Below, piece by piece: positions 33,085-46,199 of a DNA stretch of 64,000 bases. The notes beneath the pieces are model-generated. The model was not told the DNA's origin, made no database searches, and was given only the letters and a program-made list of their open reading frames with translations. The translations under genes and the position numbers were made by a program. Each line of letters begins with the position of its first letter. Positions within the stretch are counted from its first letter, which is position 1. This DNA is from Prochilodus magdalenae (Eukaryota > Chordata > Actinopteri > Characiformes > Prochilodontidae), in NCBI GenBank assembly GCA_024036415.1, contig JAMWET010001896.1, forward strand, positions 488,501 through 552,500, given 5' to 3'.

Positions 33085-33425
33085 TGGTTTCCTAAAGAAA
33101 CTGCAGAGCTTAGGCTTGTTGCTAGGCAGTTGCTAAGGTGTTGCTTTGTGGTTGCTAAGTTGTTGCTAGGCAGCTATTATGGTATCCCAGGTGGTTGCTA
33201 TAGTGTTGCTAGGCAGTTGCTATGAGGTGGTTGCAATAGTGTTGCTAGGTAGTTGCTATGGTATACCTGGTGGCTGCTGTGGTGTTGGCAGGCACTTGCT
33301 GTGATGTCTTAGGTGGTAGCTAAGGTGTTGCTAGGCCGCTGCTATAGTGTGAGGGGTTTTACTGAGTGGTTGTTGGGGGTTGCTAAGTGTTTGCTAGGTG
33401 TTGCTCAGAGCTAGAGGAATAAATG
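33085..33425. repeat. Degenerate GTTGCTAGG tandem repeat
   Basis: Irregular units built on GTTGCTAGGCAGTTGCTATG and GTGGTTGCTAT, spacing roughly 20-45 bp. The inverse of this sequence type occurs at 58905-59490. Confidence 0.75.
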
Positions 33426-33720
33426 AGGGATGGGTAAACTGGCAGTCTGTGAGTACATGATCTTTAGTGGCTGCCAGGAGAAAGAAGAAATAGTTTATGT
33501 GGAGGTCAAAATGGATGAGAGTCTATGGGAGAAAAGGGGGATGGATAAACAACATATAGAGGAGTGCAGGCCTGTATATCTATATATTAGAGATCTGCCC
33601 TGAGTGAGTACATGCGGTTTGGTGGCTGCAGGTTAAAGGAAACGATAGGGTTTGAGTAGAGCCATGAATAAAGGGGATTCTATGGGAGGAACGAGGGATG
33701 GGTAAAAATGACAAACAGAT
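33425..33720. repeat. Imperfect tandem duplication
   Basis: GAGGGATGGGTAAA at 33422 and 33696, GTGAGTACATG at 33449 and 33604, and GAGGAGTGCAG/GATGAGTGCAG near 33560 and 33718 suggest two diverged units. Weak evidence. Confidence 0.4.
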
Positions 33721-34765
33721 GAGTGCAGCTCAGACCAACACGGAATTCATACTGGAGGTCTGCTCCGAGATAAAGTGTGTGAAACAGTGTAGAGGTGGTT
33801 TGAGATTTGTGAGATTGTGTCCTTTCCACTCCTCCAACCTCTTCAGCTCCACCCGTAATGGCTTCCTACCCAGCGAACACAAACGCTTTGTCACTGAACA
33901 TTCCTAACATTGAACACCCTTGACGAAGATGGGCGTTCAACCTGCAACAGAAGCACTCAATCGACGGCTCCTGCCTGCGCATGTAGAGCTCTCCAGTAAT
34001 GGCCTCTTCGCCAGGCCCGTGCCCGTGTTCCTCTGAAGCTCCTTCACCTCGCATGCTCTTTTCCCTCTCCTTCCTGCACCACCCGCTTCCTGAAGCACGA
34101 GGCTTAGCGGTCTTAGCATCCCAGCGTCGCGGAAACAGCCCCTGTTAATGAAGGGTCAGGTGTGGCAGGAAAGCACGCCTAGAGGTAAAGAGCTGGGACA
34201 GGTTTTCTCCCGAAACTGAGGAGAGAGCTGCAATTACCGCACAAGAGCTTTTGAAAGACTCTTTCCATACGAGGACTTGGGGAGGTGGGCCGAGGAGGTG
34301 GGCCCAAGCATCCTGATTAAAAAGTGTGGAGGTACTTAGCTGCAGAGGCTCGTTTCTTCCTGTTTGCCACTGAATGCATTAAAGGGCCGTGAAATCCTCT
34401 CGACCCCCTGATTGTTATTCCGAAGTGGAGCGGGGAGTCCTCCGTATTTATCTGGTGGTGAGCAGTGAGCTGGCTTGTAGCAGCTGTGCGTTGTAGAAAG
34501 TTAAAGTGAGTGATCTGTGACTTCGTCAGGCTGTAAGCTTCGAGCTCATGGAGGGAGCGGGAGGAGTGTTAGAGCCATCTGTTGATTTCCACTTACTTTT
34601 CTCCGACTTGGTTTGTGCGTGTGAAGCTCCTCAAGCGGAGGACGGAGAGTATTCCTCTGGGAGTCGTCTCAGAAGGAGTCTGGGTGTGTGTACACTGCCT
34701 GTGGAAATTCCAGTTTTCTTGCAGTTTCTTCTTTTAAAGTGTTTTATTTTATTAAAGTGCATTAT

Positions 34766-34803
<38 letters not shown>

Positions 34804-35079
34804 TCTATATACGAATATATCTTATGTGCATATATATATATATGTATATAATATATAATATTTTTTTTATTATTAAGTGATTTTTATTGGTAGTTTTTAA
34901 TGAAATAATCAAAATAATACCTGAAATATTCATATTTGCCGAAACCATCTAAATGGAAATGATGCAGTGTGCTAATATTGGGTGCACTAGCCTCCTAGCC
35001 TCCTCGTACTATGAGGATTAGTACAGAGTATATACAGTGTAGTGCTAGTGTGTTGTACGCAACTGAGACAGGGCCAGCT
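33721..35079. other. Unassigned sequence with a (TA)n tract
   Basis: 33730-34740 is GC-balanced and non-repetitive. Short frames on both strands (for example 34548-34778, 76 codons) have no recognisable domain. 34758-34870 is almost purely A and T, including a (TA)n run at 34765-34803. Confidence 0.4.
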
Positions 35080-35328
35080 TCTTCTTCTCTGTCCTCTTCT
35101 TCTTCACCATCTTCTCCTTCATATTCTTTTTCATCATGTTTTTTTCATTTCTTCTTGTCCTTTATCTTCTTCTCTTTCATCTTCATCCTCTTCTTCTCCA
35201 CCTACTTCTTCTTCTCCTTTATCTCCATCCTCTTCTTCTTCAGCTTTTTCGTCTTCTTTTTCTTCCTCTTCTTCTTTATCTTCTTCTCTGTCAACTTCAT
35301 TCTTCTTCATCTTCTTCTTCATCATGAG
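35080..35328. repeat. Polypyrimidine CTT-rich tract
   Basis: About 250 bp of degenerate CTT/TCT/TTC units on the plus strand. It gives frames open in several phases on both strands (Ser/Phe/Leu-rich on plus, Glu/Lys-rich on minus) that I read as low complexity, not genes. Confidence 0.9.
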
Positions 35329-35339
35329 GCATAAACAGA

Positions 35340-35842
35340 GAGAGTGGCAGGTTCAAGAACTGGAGTCAGAATGAACCAGCATACAAAACTAGAGGAGTAA
35401 ACCAATACACCAGGAAACCAATAAACAAAAAGGAGGTCAAAACCAGAGGAAACAAACAAACCAGCAAACAAATCCAAAGAGGAGAATCCAAACAAGAGAG
35501 AGAGTCACATGACAAAGAGGAGTCAAAACCAGAGAGAACAAACAAACCAGCAAACAAATCCAAAGAGGAGAATCCAAACGAGAGAGAGAGTCACATAAAG
35601 AGGAGTCAAAACCAGAGAGAAGGAGCTCGGTACGCAAACTGAGTGAGTCTTTGCGAGCGGTTTAAATGCACTGAGGGGAATGAGCAGCTGGTGTGATTAA
35701 TTTAGAATTTGGGAAAGCTGGACCTAGGAAGTGGGGTTTGATTGGAGAATTTGGGACATGTGACTGTGATGTCATCGGGTAGTAAACTCTGAGAGATGGA
35801 GTCTGGGAGATTGAAGGCAGCAAGAAAAAACGCAATTGTGAC
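35340..35842 (-). mobile_element. Probable LTR with an internal tandem duplication
   Basis: Has the look of the other minus-strand LTRs here (AACCAG...CAAAC purine-rich plus strand, GGAGCTCGGTACGCAA like the CTTGGTACGCAA of solo LTR 2, ending near ATTGTGAC). An 86-bp unit starting GTCAAAACCAGAG is repeated at 35436, 35522 and partly 35605. Target duplication not found, so the limits are approximate. Confidence 0.5.
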
Positions 35843-35935
35843 GATTAGATTAGATTAGATTAGATTAGATTCCACTTTGTCATTTTGCAGATTACAGGTA
35901 CAGAGTCTATGAAATGCACTCTCATTAATTCATAT
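35843..35935 (-). mobile_element. LINE 3' terminus with (GATTA)n tail
   Basis: Five GATTA units, then TTCCACTTTGTCATTTTGCA, a word typical of the 3' end of a fish non-LTR family read in inverse. Only about 90 bp long. Confidence 0.6.
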
Positions 35936-37500
35936 GCTTTATGAGTTTATATCCTCAAAGTTCCGATGAGCGGTGTGCACATGGAGTGCAAAGCCACTAA
36001 GCTGCAGTCTGGGTAAAGCCACAGGTTGAGTTCTAATTAGCCAGCTAGCGGACAAGCTAACAAAAGTGTTGGTAAGGTTTGTCACATGTGCATTCGATAA
36101 AAGATAACAGGCTAAAACCATTTCAGTGGGTGTCGGCTAGCTCATTAGCTAATGTGATCGGGGAAGTAGCCGACGCCAACCCCCAACCCAACTACAAGCC
36201 TTTCATAGTGAAGTAACAGTTTCCATCCTGCCAGCTTGAGGCTTCGCACTGTGGGTCTGCGGGTCTATTGCATTGACATATTTAGATGCAGCAGTCTGAT
36301 TGCACAAACGGCTCACTTTTTGGCATTCAGGCTAGCATTAGCATGCATAGGTTAACTCCTCCGCATGGTATTTGTTCCCCCACAGGGCCAAATAGTGTAT
36401 CTGCTTCCTGTCGTCCCATTGTTCAGGCTCTAAAGCGAGCATGCTCCATCCTGAGCACTCAGGCGTGTTCTAGCGATTTAGGCCATCTACGGATCTCACC
36501 AGGTTCCATCCGGTCGGGACCGCTTTCCCAATCCTGCTTCCCATCAGGGGACTTTCAATCGAGGGCATGGCGGGGCGTCCGCCTCATTTAGCCGTGGGAG
36601 GCTTTATGAATGTACGGGGAAGTAAAGGACAGAAGGTTAACTGAGTAATTCGCTCGTGATATGGAACACCTAGCTGTTTCCCTGCCGCTGTTGCTCTTCA
36701 CTCATTTTTTAATAAAGCATTCTCTTAAAAAAATAAAAAAAACATGCAGTTTTTATGGTATTTATGCGCCTTTTTTTTCTTGCAACATGGTCACTGTTTA
36801 CCGCAGTTGCTCAGGATGGGCAGCCAAGGGCAGAGCTGGCCATAGCAGGGCCCCTGCTGTCAGCAGTAATGCATTCAGGGCGAAGCTCCATGCCTTTCAG
36901 GTGCTGGGAGAGCATGCCCCGTCAGCACTTTATAATCAAATCCAATCTGTTATTAAAAGATGCTCTTGACACTTGACTCCATCAAAGGGAAAACAAAAAG
37001 TTGGTGTAATGCAATTGGGGAAAAAGGGCAAGGTTGGCTCCGGTGGCAGCAGAAATCCCAGCGGGATTTAATAGCGCGTCTTCAGCGCTCGCTCCAGATC
37101 AAACTGTTTTCTCCGAGTTCATGACCGGGGAGGTAAAATTACTCCTTCGCTTCTCCATTAGGTTTGAAAAGGCTCTGTGAAGATCGCCCATGTGGAGGCG
37201 CATGCCTGAGAAAGCACTTTTCCTTCCCTGTTTAGAAGCTATCCCACATGGCTGTACATGCCGGGTGGTTAGGTAGTGAAAACGACTCCACCTGGAAGAT
37301 GCGCCTAACATCCAGGAAAAGAAAACAAGAGGCGTTGCACATACGTGCCCTGCTTCTTCCTTTTCACCACAGGCCTTGAGGTATAAAGTTACTCAGAGCG
37401 ATTGATGACACAGCAACATGCATAGAAGTGCAGCAGGTATATGGTTTTCCCGTATATGGACGTTTCTTTGAGCTTTGGAGTTCCAGAAACCTTGAAAGAG
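35936..37500. other. Unassigned unique-looking sequence
   Basis: No repeats recognised except a short A-rich run near 36727. Overlapping frames of 60-102 codons on both strands with no domain. GC-balanced parts (36280-36600, 36800-37330) could be conserved noncoding DNA; untested. Confidence 0.4.
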
Positions 37501-37501
37501 C

Positions 37502-40500
37502 TTGGACCTTCTGAACATTGATCACTCTGGAACTTGGAGAACAGTGATCACTCTGGAACTTGGAGAACAGTGATCACTCTGGAACTTGGAGAACAGTGAT
37601 CACTCTGGAACTTGGAGAACAGTGATCACTCTGGAACTTGGAGAACAGTGATCACTCTGGAACTTGGAGAACAGTGATCACTCTGGAACTTGGAGAACAG
37701 TGATCACTCTGGAACTTGGAGAACAGTGATCACTCTGGAACTTGGAGAACAGTGATCACTCTGGAACTTGGAGAACAGTGATCACTCTGGAACTTGGAGA
37801 ACAGTGATCACTGGAACTTGGAGAACAGTGATCACTCTGGAACTTGGAGAACAGTGATCACTGGAACTTGGAGAACATTGACCACTCTGAAACTTGGAGA
37901 ACAGTGATCACTCGGAAACTTGGAGAACAGTGATCACTCTGGAACTTGGAGAACAGTGATCACTCTGGAACTTGGAAAACATTGATCACTCTGTAACTTG
38001 GAGAAGATTGTTCACTCTGGAACTTGGAGAACAGTGATCACTCTGGAACTTGGAAAGCAGTGATCACTCTGTAACTTGGAGAACAGTGATCACTCTGGAA
38101 CTTGGAAAGCAGTGATCACTCTGGAACTTGGAGAACAGTGATCACTCTGGAACTTGGAGAACATTGGTTACTCTGGAATGTGGAGAACATTGATCACTCT
38201 GGAACTTGGAGAACATTGATCACTCTGTAACCTGGAGAACATTGATCACTCTGGAACTTGGAGAACATTGATCACTCTGGAACTTGGGAACAACACTCTG
38301 GAACTTGGAGAACAGTGATCACTCTGGAACTTGGAGAACAGTGATCACTCTGGAACTTGGAGAGCAGTGATCACTCTGGAACTTGGAGAACAGTGATCAC
38401 TCTGGAACTTGGAGAACAGTGATCACTCTGGAACTTGGAGAACAGTGATCACTCTGGAACTTGGAGAACAGTGATCACTCTGGAACTTGGAGAACAGTGA
38501 TCACTCTGGAACTTGGAGAACAGTGATCACTCTGGAACTTGGAGAACAGTGATCACTCTGAAACTTGGAGAACATTGATCAGTCTGGATCTTGGAGAATA
38601 TTGATCACTCTGGAACTTGGAGAACAGTGATCACTCTGGAACTTGGAGAACAGTGATCACTCTGGAACTTGGAGAACATTGGTTACTCTGGAATGTGGAG
38701 AACATTGATCACTCTGGAACTTGGAGAACATTGATCACTCTGTAACCTGGAGAACATTGATCACTCTGGAACTTGGAGAACATTGATCACTCTGGAACTT
38801 GGAGAACAGTGATCACTCTGGAACCTGGAGAACATTGATCACTCTGGAACTTGGAAAACAGTGATCACTCGTGAACTTGGAAAGCAGTGATCACTCTGGA
38901 ACTTGGAAAACAGTAATCACTCTGGAACTTGGAGAACAGTGATCACTCTGGAACTTGGAAAACAGTGATCACTCTGGAACTTGGAGAACAGTGATCACTC
39001 CAGAACTTGGAGAACATTGATCACTCTGAAACTTGGAGAACAGTGATCACTCTGGAACTTGGAGAACAATGATCACTCTGGAACTTGGAGAACAGTGATC
39101 ACTCTAGAACTTGGAGAACAGTGATCACTCTGGAACTTGGAAAGCAGTGATCACTCTGGAACTTGGAAAACAGTAATCACTCTGGAACCTGGAGAACAGT
39201 GATCACTCTGGAACTTGGAGAGCAGTGATCACTCTGGAACTTGGAGAGCAGTGATCACTCTGAACCTGGAGAACAGTAATCACTCTGGAACTTGGAGAAC
39301 AGTGATCACTCTGGAGCTTGGAGAACAGTGATCACTCTCGAACTTGGAGAACAGTGATCACTCTGGAACTTGGAGAACAGTGATCACTCTGGAACTTGGA
39401 GAACAGTGATCACTCTGGAACCTGGAGAGCAGTGATCACTCTGGAACTTGGAGAACAGTGATCACTCTGGAACTTGGAGAACAGTGATCACTCTGGAACT
39501 TGGAGAACAGTGATCACTCCGGAACTTGGAGAACAGTGATCACTCTGGAACTTGGAGAACAGTGATCACTGGAACTTGGAGAACATTGACCACTCTGAAA
39601 CTTGGAGAACAGTGATCACTCTGAAACTTGGAGAACAGTGATCACTGGAACTTGGAGAACAGTGATCACTCTGGAACTTGAAAAACATTGATCACTCTGG
39701 AACCTGGAGAACAGTGATCACTCTGGAACTTGGAGAACAGTGATCACTCTGGAACTTGGAGAACAGTGATCACTCTGGAACTTGGAGAACAGTGATCACT
39801 CTGGAACTTGGAGAACAGTGATCACTCTGGAACTTGGAGAACAGTGATCACTCTGGAACTTGGAAAGCAGTGATCACTCTGGAACTTGGAAAACAGTAAT
39901 CACTCTGGAACCTGGAGAACAGTGATCACTCTGGAACTTGGAGAAGATTGTTCACTCTGGAACCTGGAGAACAGTGATCACTCTGGAACTTGGAAAGCAG
40001 TGATCACTCTGGAACTTGGAAAACAGTAATCACTCTGGAACCTGGAGAACAGTGATCACTCTGGAACTTGGAGAACAGTGATCACTCTGGAACTTGGAGA
40101 ACAGTGATCACTCTGGAACTTGGAGAACAGTGATAACTCGGAACTTGGAGAGCAGTGATCACTCTGGAACTTGGAGAACAGTGATCACTCTGGAACTTGG
40201 AGAACAGTGATCACTGGAACTTGGAGAACATTGACCACTCTGAAACTTGGAGAACAGTGATCACTCTGGAACTTGGAGAATAGTGATCACTCTGGAACTT
40301 GGAGAATAGTGATCACTCTGGAACTTGGAGAATAGTGATCACTCTGGAACTTTGAAAACAGTGATCACTCTGGAACTTGGAGAATAGTGATCACTCTGGA
40401 ACTTGGAGAATAGTGATCACTCTGGAACTTGGAGAAGATTGTTCACTCTGGAACCTGGAGAACATTGATCACTGGAACTTGGAGAACAGTGATCACTCGG

Positions 40501-41025
40501 AAACTTGGAGAACAGTGATCACTCTGGAACTTGGAGAATAGTGATCACTCTGGAACTTTGAAAACAGTGATCACTCTGGAACTTTGAAAACAGTGATCAC
40601 TCTGGAACTTTGAAAACAGTGATCACACGTGAACTTGGAAAACAGTGATCACTCTGGAATTTGGAGAAGATTGTTCACTCTGGAACCTGGAGAACATTGA
40701 TCACTCTGGAACTTGGAGAACATTGATCACTCTGGAACTTGGAGAACAGTGATCACTCTGGAACTTGGAGAACAGTGATCACTCTGGAACTGGGAGAACA
40801 TTGATCACTCTGGAACCTGGAGAACATTGATCACTCTGCAACTTGGAGAACAGTGATCACTCTGGAACTTGGAAAACATTGATCACTCTGTAACTTGGAG
40901 AAGATTGTTCACTCTGGAACTTGGAAAGCAGTGATCACTCTGTAACTTGGAGAAGATTGTTCACTCTGGAACCTGGAGAACATTGATCACTCTGGAACTT
41001 GGAGAACATCGATCACTCAGCAACT
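37502..41025. repeat. 26-bp minisatellite, 3.5 kb
   Basis: Unit GGAACTTGGAGAACAGTGAT + CACTCT (26 bp), about 135 units by length. Each consensus unit holds the perfect palindrome AGTGATCACT. Variants (AACATTGATC, AAAGCAGTGA, AACCTGGAG, AAGATTGTTC, shortened CACTGG units) recur in fixed successions, for example at 38878, 39141, 39866 and 39992, indicating higher-order repeats. Neither end abuts a recognisable transposon. No reading frame. Confidence 0.97.
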
Positions 41026-42194
41026 TCAAACAGAAATAACTAATAGAGCCTTTCGGAAAGAGACAGCAATTTTTTTAAAGCCAATTTATTACTGGAAATT
41101 TCAATACGCTGACAAAACAGTCTGTCACATTATTCATCAAACCCGAGCATCGGGATTCTATACGGGAATCAGCGAAACAATAAATAGAGCCCTTTTACTG
41201 TCTTCCTTTTGTAAGCACAAGGAACAGGAAGGGCGCCAAAGAGGTGTGACGGTGACACGTGCTCCGAAACGACAGAGGCATCGATAGCACTCAGCACCTG
41301 CGTCTATTTATTCACACGTTCATTTATTTATTCATTCGCGTCACACGGCCTACCTTAAAGGTGACGGTGGTGGTGATGGAGGGAGGGAGGGGTGGGTGGA
41401 GGGGGGGGATCGATATGATAAACTGCTACTTGTTTTGTCTCCAAATTGTTTCAGTTTGAAAATCGATACGCTAGCTGAGGTCATTCATCAGAGCATGAGA
41501 AGAGTGCGGGAGTCTCATGAGATAATATTAAGCTTCAGTGTGTTCTTAAAAAAACGTCCTGAGTGTGGAGGGTATATGGTGATGGGTGGGAGTGAAAGTG
41601 AGAGAGGGTAACACGTGGATGATGGAGAGTAGGAGGGTTACAGAAAGCGAGAGGAGGGTGGGACACAGAGAGAGAGAACGAGGCTGGTGGAAAATAGAAG
41701 GCAGCGTTGGAGCGCTGATGGATGGGTGGTGGAGAGCAGGTTTATCAGCCCCTGACAGACACAATAAAAAATAACCTTCGCTGTATGGGCCCTGCTCAAA
41801 TTAATATGGAGCAGCCAGGCGACGCCGGCGCGGAGCCATTAGGTGCACATTGACAGCGTCATTAAGACAATGGGCAGATTATGGGGGTTACTGATGACAC
41901 GTGGGCGAGCGAGGAACGCCGGCGTGTTTGTCACTTGACCTCTGGAGAACACTCCCGCTGTCGAGGCAAAACGGGGCAATTCAAGGCCTCCTCCCGCCCC
42001 CTCCAGCCTCATGTGGGGAACAGGGACCATTAATTCACGCCTGAGTCAGAGTCTCCTGGAGACTCATTTCCTTGTTATCTGTCACCGTCAGCCACTTGAT
42101 GGTGTGTTCAGATGGTTCTCATAAAACCTGCGGATTTCTGAAAAGCACCACAAAGAAGAGCACACTTGAAAGGACGTTATTGGTTTGGCTCTCC
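41026..42194. other. Unassigned unique-looking sequence
   Basis: Includes a G/A-rich patch (41370-41710) giving short open frames on both strands, and GC-balanced non-repetitive sequence from 41780 to 42060. No gene recognised. Confidence 0.4.
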
Positions 42195-43035
42195 GGCTGG
42201 ACCCTTCACCCCCGTCCACTCTGTGGAGAACCCCAACCCCACTTCCGCTCTGTGGATCCCACCCCCACTCATACCCTTTCATTCATTATCCACTCTGTGA
42301 ATCCTCTCTGAATCCCCGTGAACTCTGTGGTCCCCCATCCTTGTCCACACTATGGATCACCCAACCTTGTTGATAACCCCCACCCCGTCCACTCCCCCCG
42401 CACACCCATGCACTCTGTGGATACCCCCAATTTTTTGCACTCTGTGAATCCCCTCCGTCCATTATAAACTCTGTGGATCCCCACTGAACCCCCGTCCACT
42501 CTGTGGTTATCCCTTTCTCAACCCCGTCCACTGTGTGGATACCAACTCCCCCAACCCCGTCCGCTCTGTGGATACCCACCACCCCATCCACTCTGTGGAT
42601 CCCTACTGAAACCCCGTCCACTCTGTGGATCCTCCCTGCCGACCCAGTCTACTCTGTGCATACAACCAACCACCCCACAACCCCGTCCACTCTGTGGATA
42701 CTAACCCCCCCCAACCCCGTCCACTCTGTGGATACTAACCCCCCCCAACCTCTGTCCACTTTGTGGATATCCCCCACCCCATCCACTCTGTGGATCCCCA
42801 CTGAACCCCCATCCACTCTGTGGTTATCCTTTTCACAATGCCATCCACTCTGTAGATCCTCCCTGCCTCCCCAGTCTACTCTGTGCATACCAACCAACCC
42901 CCCCCAACCCTTTCCGCTCTGTGGACACATCCCACCCCATCCACTCTGGGGGTAACCCCACTCTTTCCACTCTGTATATCCCTTATGTCCATTATCCACT
43001 CTGTGGATCCCCACTGAACCCCTGTCCACTCGAGT
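42195..43035. repeat. Irregular CCACTCTGTGGAT minisatellite
   Basis: At least 20 occurrences of a CCACTCTGTGGATMCC-type core separated by C-rich spacers of variable length (about 20-40 bp). The core CCACTCTGTGG is near-palindromic. Frames of up to 150 codons on both strands are products of the repeat. Confidence 0.9.
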
Positions 43036-45585
43036 TGACAAGAACCATCATCTGACCATTTTGCTCATTATTGGCCCCATATCACATCATCACCTGAGTT
43101 CGAGAATGATGGGAGGGTGCTGGAAGATTCCAGGTCACTGCTCACCAGTCTACAGAAGCATGAAGATCTGCTGAAGGTTTGCTGAAATCAGCTGGCCTCC
43201 CGACCTTGGAGCAGAGGCGCCCTGCTCATTAGCAACCAGTGTTCAACACCTGTTTCTGCGGTTTCCATTTAATAACCACCAACCACAACTATCTGTGGTC
43301 AAGCATTGTTGCCTCGCACAGGCAACAGTCAGTTGGCTTGTGTTTGCACCGACTTGGGGAATTCTGGAGGACATTATTCAGACCGAGTCCTCTTCCAGAG
43401 GTCGGGGTGTTCCAGATTTCCTTGTTGTTCCAGGGATTTGTACATGTACAGTGGGCCACTTAGGGTACTTGGGTATTTGTGCCATACCAAGTTCACTGTG
43501 TTGGGAAACCAGAGCGTTTATTTCATTATACAGGATATTTGGAGACGGTACTTCTTTTCGGAAAAGCAGACTTCCAAGAGTTCATGATCTTTCCAATGAG
43601 CCCGATGCCATTGTAAGAAAACCAGCCGTAGACTTTGACATTTACACCTCTGTCATACAGTCTGGTCCTTGAATTGGAATTTATCTCCAGGCTTTCTTCA
43701 CACAAAGAGTCAACCCTTAGTTTGATGTCATGCTAGAAGTATTTCGCTTTCTGAGGCACAAACAAGCGCACTGGTGTACAGTTGGAGACCCATCTGTAGC
43801 CCATCTGTTGCTGCACAATTTGAATTGGCCGATCTCTTCATCAATAGTCCTTCGTTCCGACCACAGAGCCACTATCTGCTGGTGATTGTAGCACATGGTA
43901 GTAGATGTAAAACGCCAATGCCACTCTTTCAAGTACAGATGCTAACATGCTACTACCATGGCACTGCTGATGGCCTGGGCTATAGTCCACCATTCCAATA
44001 GTACCTGGTCATCAACGGTCCTCTGGCCAAAACCAGACTGGGCTCAAGGGTGGTTGATAAACTGTACAGCAGCAGACGGCCTACAGTCTGTAACCCCTGT
44101 ACGGTTGATCCAGGAGGTAGGTGTTTCAGATAAAGTGGCCAGGACTTGGAAGTACAAGGTAGGCACTTCTAATACAGCGACTACAAAGCGTATAAAAGAC
44201 ACTTCAATCGCAGGACGTCCCTCGTCCTATGGGACGAAAGGGCCGCAAGTACTGAAGGAAGTCGCTGCTGCATATGTTTTTGAATTTGACTGTTGAAGGA
44301 ACTCCAAAGCTTCAGCGTGCTTTAATAACGGATCGCTTCAGGGCCAAGAAAGCAAGACTTTTAACATTTAGATCCTGCAAAAAAGCAGATTAGCTCGAAT
44401 CCAGTAGGCTGGCAAAAAAGGCGCTACCAGTTACACTTTGCACATGCGACAAAATTCATTTTCATGCTCGGCAGATTTCCGCCGCCATGATATTAGCCTG
44501 AGTGATCCGGGATGGCGCTCATCCGATTAGATGAACTTGGGGCGGGTGAAGATTCTCGGGTGAAGTTATTAACACCTAGTAATAGACGTGGTTTCCAAAG
44601 AAGCGAGGACTTGAAAAGCTTCGCCTTTGATTTGTGAGGAAGCTGCTCGATATGCGTACCTCTTCGCCACGCTGTTTGCCTGGCCCGTCGAAGAAATAAT
44701 GAGGGTTAACTTTTCATCAGGGTGACATTCACACTACGGCGCTCGTGTCAGATGCTACTGATGTACAGTGCAAACTTTACAATAGCACCCTCAGTCAGGT
44801 GAGATCAGTCCTTAGCATCGAGTCGGAGAGGCCTCGCTATTACTGTCACTTCTGGCAGTTATCTGTTAGAATAATGGCCCCGGTAAGTCATTATTTTGGG
44901 GCCAAAAGAATAAAAAGAAGTCAAAGAAATCTCTGTCACATAACTGCCTCGTCTACCCAACAGCGATCTCAATCGGTGGGCAGTCGAGACACTTTCCAGG
45001 CGTCATGGAAATTACTCTTGTGATCTGTATCTCCGCTTGTTATTCAGCGTGAGAGGAGATAAATTCATATTTGAGCTGTTTTTTGTTAACAGATGTTCAC
45101 AGCAGCGGTGGCTAACCGTCAGAACATTTTCCCCCCAGAGTTTGTTCCCGCTGTATTCATTTTAAAGCCTCAGGAATTTTTTTTATTACATAATTTATCC
45201 TTGTCTTTAAATGCAATTAAAGATCTTTGGCATCTGAAGTTTTTCATAAGAGTTGCAATGCTAATGTAAATATAGACAGATCATCACCAGAAGGTCATTG
45301 AGTTGAATGCCACAGCTGGAAGATCAACTGCTCTGATCACTCAGAGTGATGCTATGACAGCTTTGGCAGGTAGCATTCTTCTCCAAGCAGGTGGAGCTGA
45401 ACAATGAGCTTGCGTTAGCAACAGCTTGAAAAGAGGTGGTGGGGTTGGTGCCATGTGTCTCAGTGGAAGCATGTGTTGCCTAGCTTAGTAGGAGCAATGT
45501 CTGTGATGGGGACACCTTCAGGCCTGATGGCAAGGGGTTCTTTAGTGGTTCTGTAGCTCAAATGAAATACTGCATACCGTTGCAC
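43036..45585. other. Mostly unassigned sequence
   Basis: Frames of 70-125 codons (43295-43672, 43958-44296) show no domain. 43960-44170 has weak likeness to the outer part of the palindromic element at 20310 (ACAGCAGCAGACGGCCTACA). 44310-45300 looks unique, with CAAT/ATTA-rich patches. No exon I can defend. Confidence 0.4.
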
Positions 45586-46165
45586 TCTTCATCAAAAGAA
45601 AACCCAGAAGGAGGTGTGGGATTGCGATGCTGTTGGGAAGGAGGATAAAGGTGACCAGGATCAATAACTGATGATGCATTTAGACTGATATGATCAATAT
45701 TCATTGAGCTACACATACAGAAGTCTGTCTATTAGTATAGCATCAGGCGGCCATGTTTGCTAACCCAACGTACCAGACGTCTCGGTATGGAGCTGTAGAG
45801 GTTCCTAATGGTGTCCCGTGATAATCCATCCCATGCAGCTTGAATATCCTCACACAGTTCCTGCAGATGGTGCGGTAGGGGTGAAGGCGGAGTGATACCA
45901 AGCCCTTCTGGACATGTAACATGTCACAACAAACTGCTCATCTTGCTGCTGACCACGGTGCCTCCACACACAGATTGGTTGATCATCTCTACCAGGACAA
46001 AAGCGTGACTCATCCCTGAAGATGACCCGCTGCCATTCCGAGTCACTCTGTGACAATCTGGCATGACACCATTGCAGTCTTTGGCGATGTTGAAGTCTTG
46101 TTATGAACAGTTGTCCTAACGGTCTTCGTGCCCGTCTGCCAATGGTGGTGGTCTTAGGTATAGCA
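45586..46165 (-). mobile_element. Tc1-like family A, deleted copy
   Basis: Left terminus TCATCAAAAGAAAACCCAGA then AGGAGGTGTGG; colinear with the C-terminal block, the common central junction (near 45900) and the upstream part SEWQRVIFRDESRFCPGRDD (46056-45997), which holds the first catalytic Asp in its FxDESRF context, and further 5' VIFR-upstream codons to about 46150. The second and third catalytic positions are deleted. The 5' end is lost. Confidence 0.8.
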
Positions 46166-46199
46166 ATATAATAAGCAATATAATTCAATCAACTGGATG

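Noticed and set aside
35011..35374. Ser-rich or hydrophobic protein gene
   Set aside because: Low-complexity CTT tract that is open in several frames on both strands.
37502..41025. CRISPR-like array
   Set aside because: There are no unique spacers; the whole 26-bp unit repeats in tandem, and the genome is eukaryotic.
42503..42955. 150-codon Pro/Thr/Ser-rich protein
   Set aside because: Direct product of the CCACTCTGTGGAT array, with a similarly long frame on the opposite strand.
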